Below are positions 4,332 to 6,029 of a DNA stretch of 6,029 nt, one piece after another. Position 1 is the first letter of the stretch. Every line of letters starts with the position of its first letter. The DNA lies in contig CACZSC010000050.1 of the NCBI GenBank assembly GCA_902783755.1, forward strand, positions 1 to 6,029, read 5' to 3'. The position numbers were made by a program, and so were the translations under genes. Source of the stretch: an uncultured Ruminococcus sp. (GTDB taxonomy: Bacteria; Bacillota; Clostridia; Oscillospirales; CAG-272). The notes below the pieces were generated by a model. It ran no database searches, was not told where the DNA came from, and worked only from the letters and a program-made list of their open reading frames with translations.

Positions 4332-6029
4332 GCGTCCAGCAGGATGAAGGCATCCCAGTCGTGCGTGCTGAACTGTCCGCGGGTTTCCCGTTCCCTCAAT
4401 TGTCTTACGGCCGCATAGAAGGCGTCGTGCAGGGACAGTCCAAGCAGATAGCGGTTCTCATACAAGGTCTTCATCAGAAAGGCGGAAGAAGTGTCCGATA
4501 CACGTCGGAGCGTCATAACGATGGACTGAACGCCGGCCTTTTTGAAGGCTCTCTGCAAACCGAAAACGCCGTCGGCGCCGTGCTCTCCCAGACCGGTCTT
4601 GCAGGCCGATAAAACCACCAGTTCCACATCCCTCAGGTCCATCATCGAGATTTCCTTTGCCGTAAGGACGCCGTCCTCATAAGGGCCGAAGGAACCTCTC
4701 AGTGATTGATTGGCCCCGGCCAGGTATAATCCGGTACGGAGCAGGGGATCCTGGGGCAGTTTTTCAAGATCCCGCCCAAAGAGGCCGGCGAAATAGGGAT
4801 ATCGGTCCAACTCGCTGGCGCGGACATAAAAACCGTGGGTGGCCAGATGCAGGTTGTTTTCTTCCGGTGAGAGTTCCTTGAAATAATCCTCGGACGCATA
4901 GGCGCCGGTTTGCACGTTGACGGGAACGCCGGCAAAGCGGAGAATACTGTCAATGGCCTGTATCTCGGCCAGGGACTCGGGGAGGGGCTTCAGGCCTTCG
5001 TAGCTGTCATCGACCGGGGGGAGGCCCGAAACGGAGAGATCCAGGTTCCTCGTCGCCTTCAGTTTCAGGGAATCGAGCATCCGCTGTCGCTGCCGCTGCC
5101 GGACATCAAACAGGACGCCCCCGTAGAGTCCTGCGGCGTCTTTCCCACCCTTGCTTTCTCTGGGGAGAATCTCTCGTGTTGTGGAAAGGCGGTACATAGG
5201 GAAGATTTCGGCTATAATCCCCTTGTCCTTGAAGGGGAAGTATTCGATGCCCATATTGTTCAGCTCCCGGTCCGCCGAAAAGAAGACCCGCCCTTTTTCG
5301 GTGGTGGGGAAATATTGCAGAAGGTTGAAGGGCCACTCTCCGTGGAATAACATGCCACATCCTTCATATTTGGCTTCTTTCCAATCTTTTTTCAATAGGG
5401 CTGCGACGTATCCGCCCTCCTTGGTCGCGAAGAACTCGATGACCAGGTCATCCTCGTTGAGGACGGCCTGGATATCCTGCTGATTTGCAAGGTGTTGGGG
5501 CGAGGAGAATTCAATACCCAGGGACGTAAGATGATTCACCAGGCGCTGGTCCATCGCTTCCAGCGTGTCTGGGGGCGCGCCGGAAACGGTGGCCTGGTTC
5601 AAAGCCGCGAGCATTTCCTGTGCCAGGGAATCTCCCCGGGAAAGCACCATCTCGTTGAAATCCTTCGAGGCTTTGAGCAAGATGCCCTTCGACAGGAGAA
5701 GGTAATCGAAGCGGGGGGTGTCCGAGCCTTCCAGATCCTTTCGGTTCTTGCGCCAGAAGCGGTCCCTGGCGGCCTCGGACATCTGGTTGAAGGCCTGGAC
5801 CACCATAGGCCTGGCCAGGTAAAAGGCTTCTTTTGAGTATTTTTCGGCTTTCAGAAACTTCATCCCATCGTCTGCAATGTTTCCGGCCAGCAAAAGGGCC
5901 CGATAGAGGTTTCTTGTGTTGTTGGCTTGTTTTTTCTCCTCGTCAATCAGTTTGTCTGCCAGTTTCAGCGCCTTTTTAAATTGGTTTTCCTTTTGCAGGA
6001 GGGTGGCCCGGATGGTGGTGGCATCTCTC
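4313..6029 (-). CDS. TPR-CHAT protease-like protein (N-terminus off window)
   Basis: The visible part is 571 residues ending at TAA (4315-4313). The frame stays open to the right edge, so the true start is not seen, and the in-frame TTG at 5893 is not the start. Residue numbers here are counted from the right edge. Residues about 1-75 contain TPR-like helices (for example KKALKLADKLIDEE and YSKEAFYLARPM). MSEAARDRFWRKN (about 80-95) and YLLLSKGILL are the linker motifs typical of TPR-CHAT proteins. The CHAT domain runs from about 5455 to the end. LHLATHG gives the catalytic His398 (codon 4835-4837) and LSACKTGLGE the catalytic Cys476 (codon 4601-4603). GVFGLQRAFKKAGV and the terminal DWDAFILLDAYL are also family motifs. 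It is therefore predicted to be an active clan CD cysteine peptidase, and a paralogue of the left CHAT protein. Oddities are TLRRVSD where SLWxVxD is usual, and an RQRQRQR run (310-316). Whether it is exported cannot be told. Confidence 0.94.
   Translation of the reverse strand, partial: RDATTIRATLLQKENQFKKALKLADKLIDEEKKQANNTRNLYRALLLAGNIADDGMKFLKAEKYSKEAFYLARPMVVQAFNQMSEAARDRFWRKNRKDLEGSDTPRFDYLLLSKGILLKASKDFNEMVLSRGDSLAQEMLAALNQATVSGAPPDTLEAMDQRLVNHLTSLGIEFSSPQHLANQQDIQAVLNEDDLVIEFFATKEGGYVAALLKKDWKEAKYEGCGMLFHGEWPFNLLQYFPTTEKGRVFFSADRELNNMGIEYFPFKDKGIIAEIFPMYRLSTTREILPRESKGGKDAAGLYGGVLFDVRQRQRQRMLDSLKLKATRNLDLSVSGLPPVDDSYEGLKPLPESLAEIQAIDSILRFAGVPVNVQTGAYASEDYFKELSPEENNLHLATHGFYVRASELDRYPYFAGLFGRDLEKLPQDPLLRTGLYLAGANQSLRGSFGPYEDGVLTAKEISMMDLRDVELVVLSACKTGLGEHGADGVFGLQRAFKKAGVQSIVMTLRRVSDTSSAFLMKTLYENRYLLGLSLHDAFYAAVRQLRERETRGQFSTHDWDAFILLDAYLSFE

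Noticed and set aside
4910..5483. Plus-strand open frames of 110-146 residues inside the right CHAT gene
   Set aside because: They are antisense to the CHAT domain, which is clearly coding; there are no signal, motif or start features of their own.
1..6029. A CRISPR-linked Craspase or gasdermin defence locus
   Set aside because: No repeats, Cas genes or small membrane-pore protein are visible; the left CHAT protein is exported, and the neighbours are lipoproteins and a barrel-like protein. Genes beyond the window edges could not be examined.

Overview
The window looks like a piece of a Bacteroidota chromosome, most likely Bacteroidales. The evidence is the −33/−7 promoter motifs of that phylum (TTTG and TAnnTTTG), the absence of clear Shine-Dalgarno sequences at the starts examined, signal peptides and lipoboxes, and the protein families: TPR-CHAT proteins, a FimB/Mfa2-like lipoprotein and a DUF1566-type lipoprotein. 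Base composition by hand count is mixed, with stretches from about 42% to 65% GC. No RNA genes, CRISPR arrays or insertion sequences were seen, and there is no gene-free stretch longer than about 60 bases.

Layout, left to right. (1) Positions 1-1938, minus strand: an exported protein with a signal peptide, a TPR superhelix and a CHAT (caspase/separase-like) protease domain. It is cut by the left edge after the catalytic His and before the expected Cys. (2) Positions 1939-1997: a 59-bp divergent control region. It is a 49-bp imperfect palindrome centred at 1966, with a Bacteroidota −7 box at each end placed symmetrically and pointing outwards. Both start codons lie 4-8 bases beyond the boxes, so both transcripts are predicted to be leaderless or almost so. 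(3) Positions 1998-4331, plus strand: a tightly overlapping three-gene operon. It encodes a putative outer-membrane beta-barrel protein with a helical N-terminal part, a lipoprotein with weak resemblance to fimbrial anchors (FimB/Mfa2), and a lipoprotein with a DUF1566/Lcl-C-like (C-type-lectin-like) domain. (4) Positions 4313-6029, minus strand: a second TPR-CHAT protein with both catalytic residues present. Its N-terminus is cut by the right edge, and its stop codon overlaps the end of the plus-strand operon by 19 bp.

Working together (inference): two related CHAT proteins, at least one exported, enclose an operon for three envelope or surface proteins. The left CHAT gene shares an interleaved, symmetric promoter region with the operon. 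The arrangement suggests a cell-envelope protease/substrate module, in which the CHAT proteins process or sense the lipoproteins or barrel. It does not look like the cytoplasmic CHAT immune systems (Craspase or gasdermin type). This is a hypothesis from gene arrangement, not shown by the sequence.
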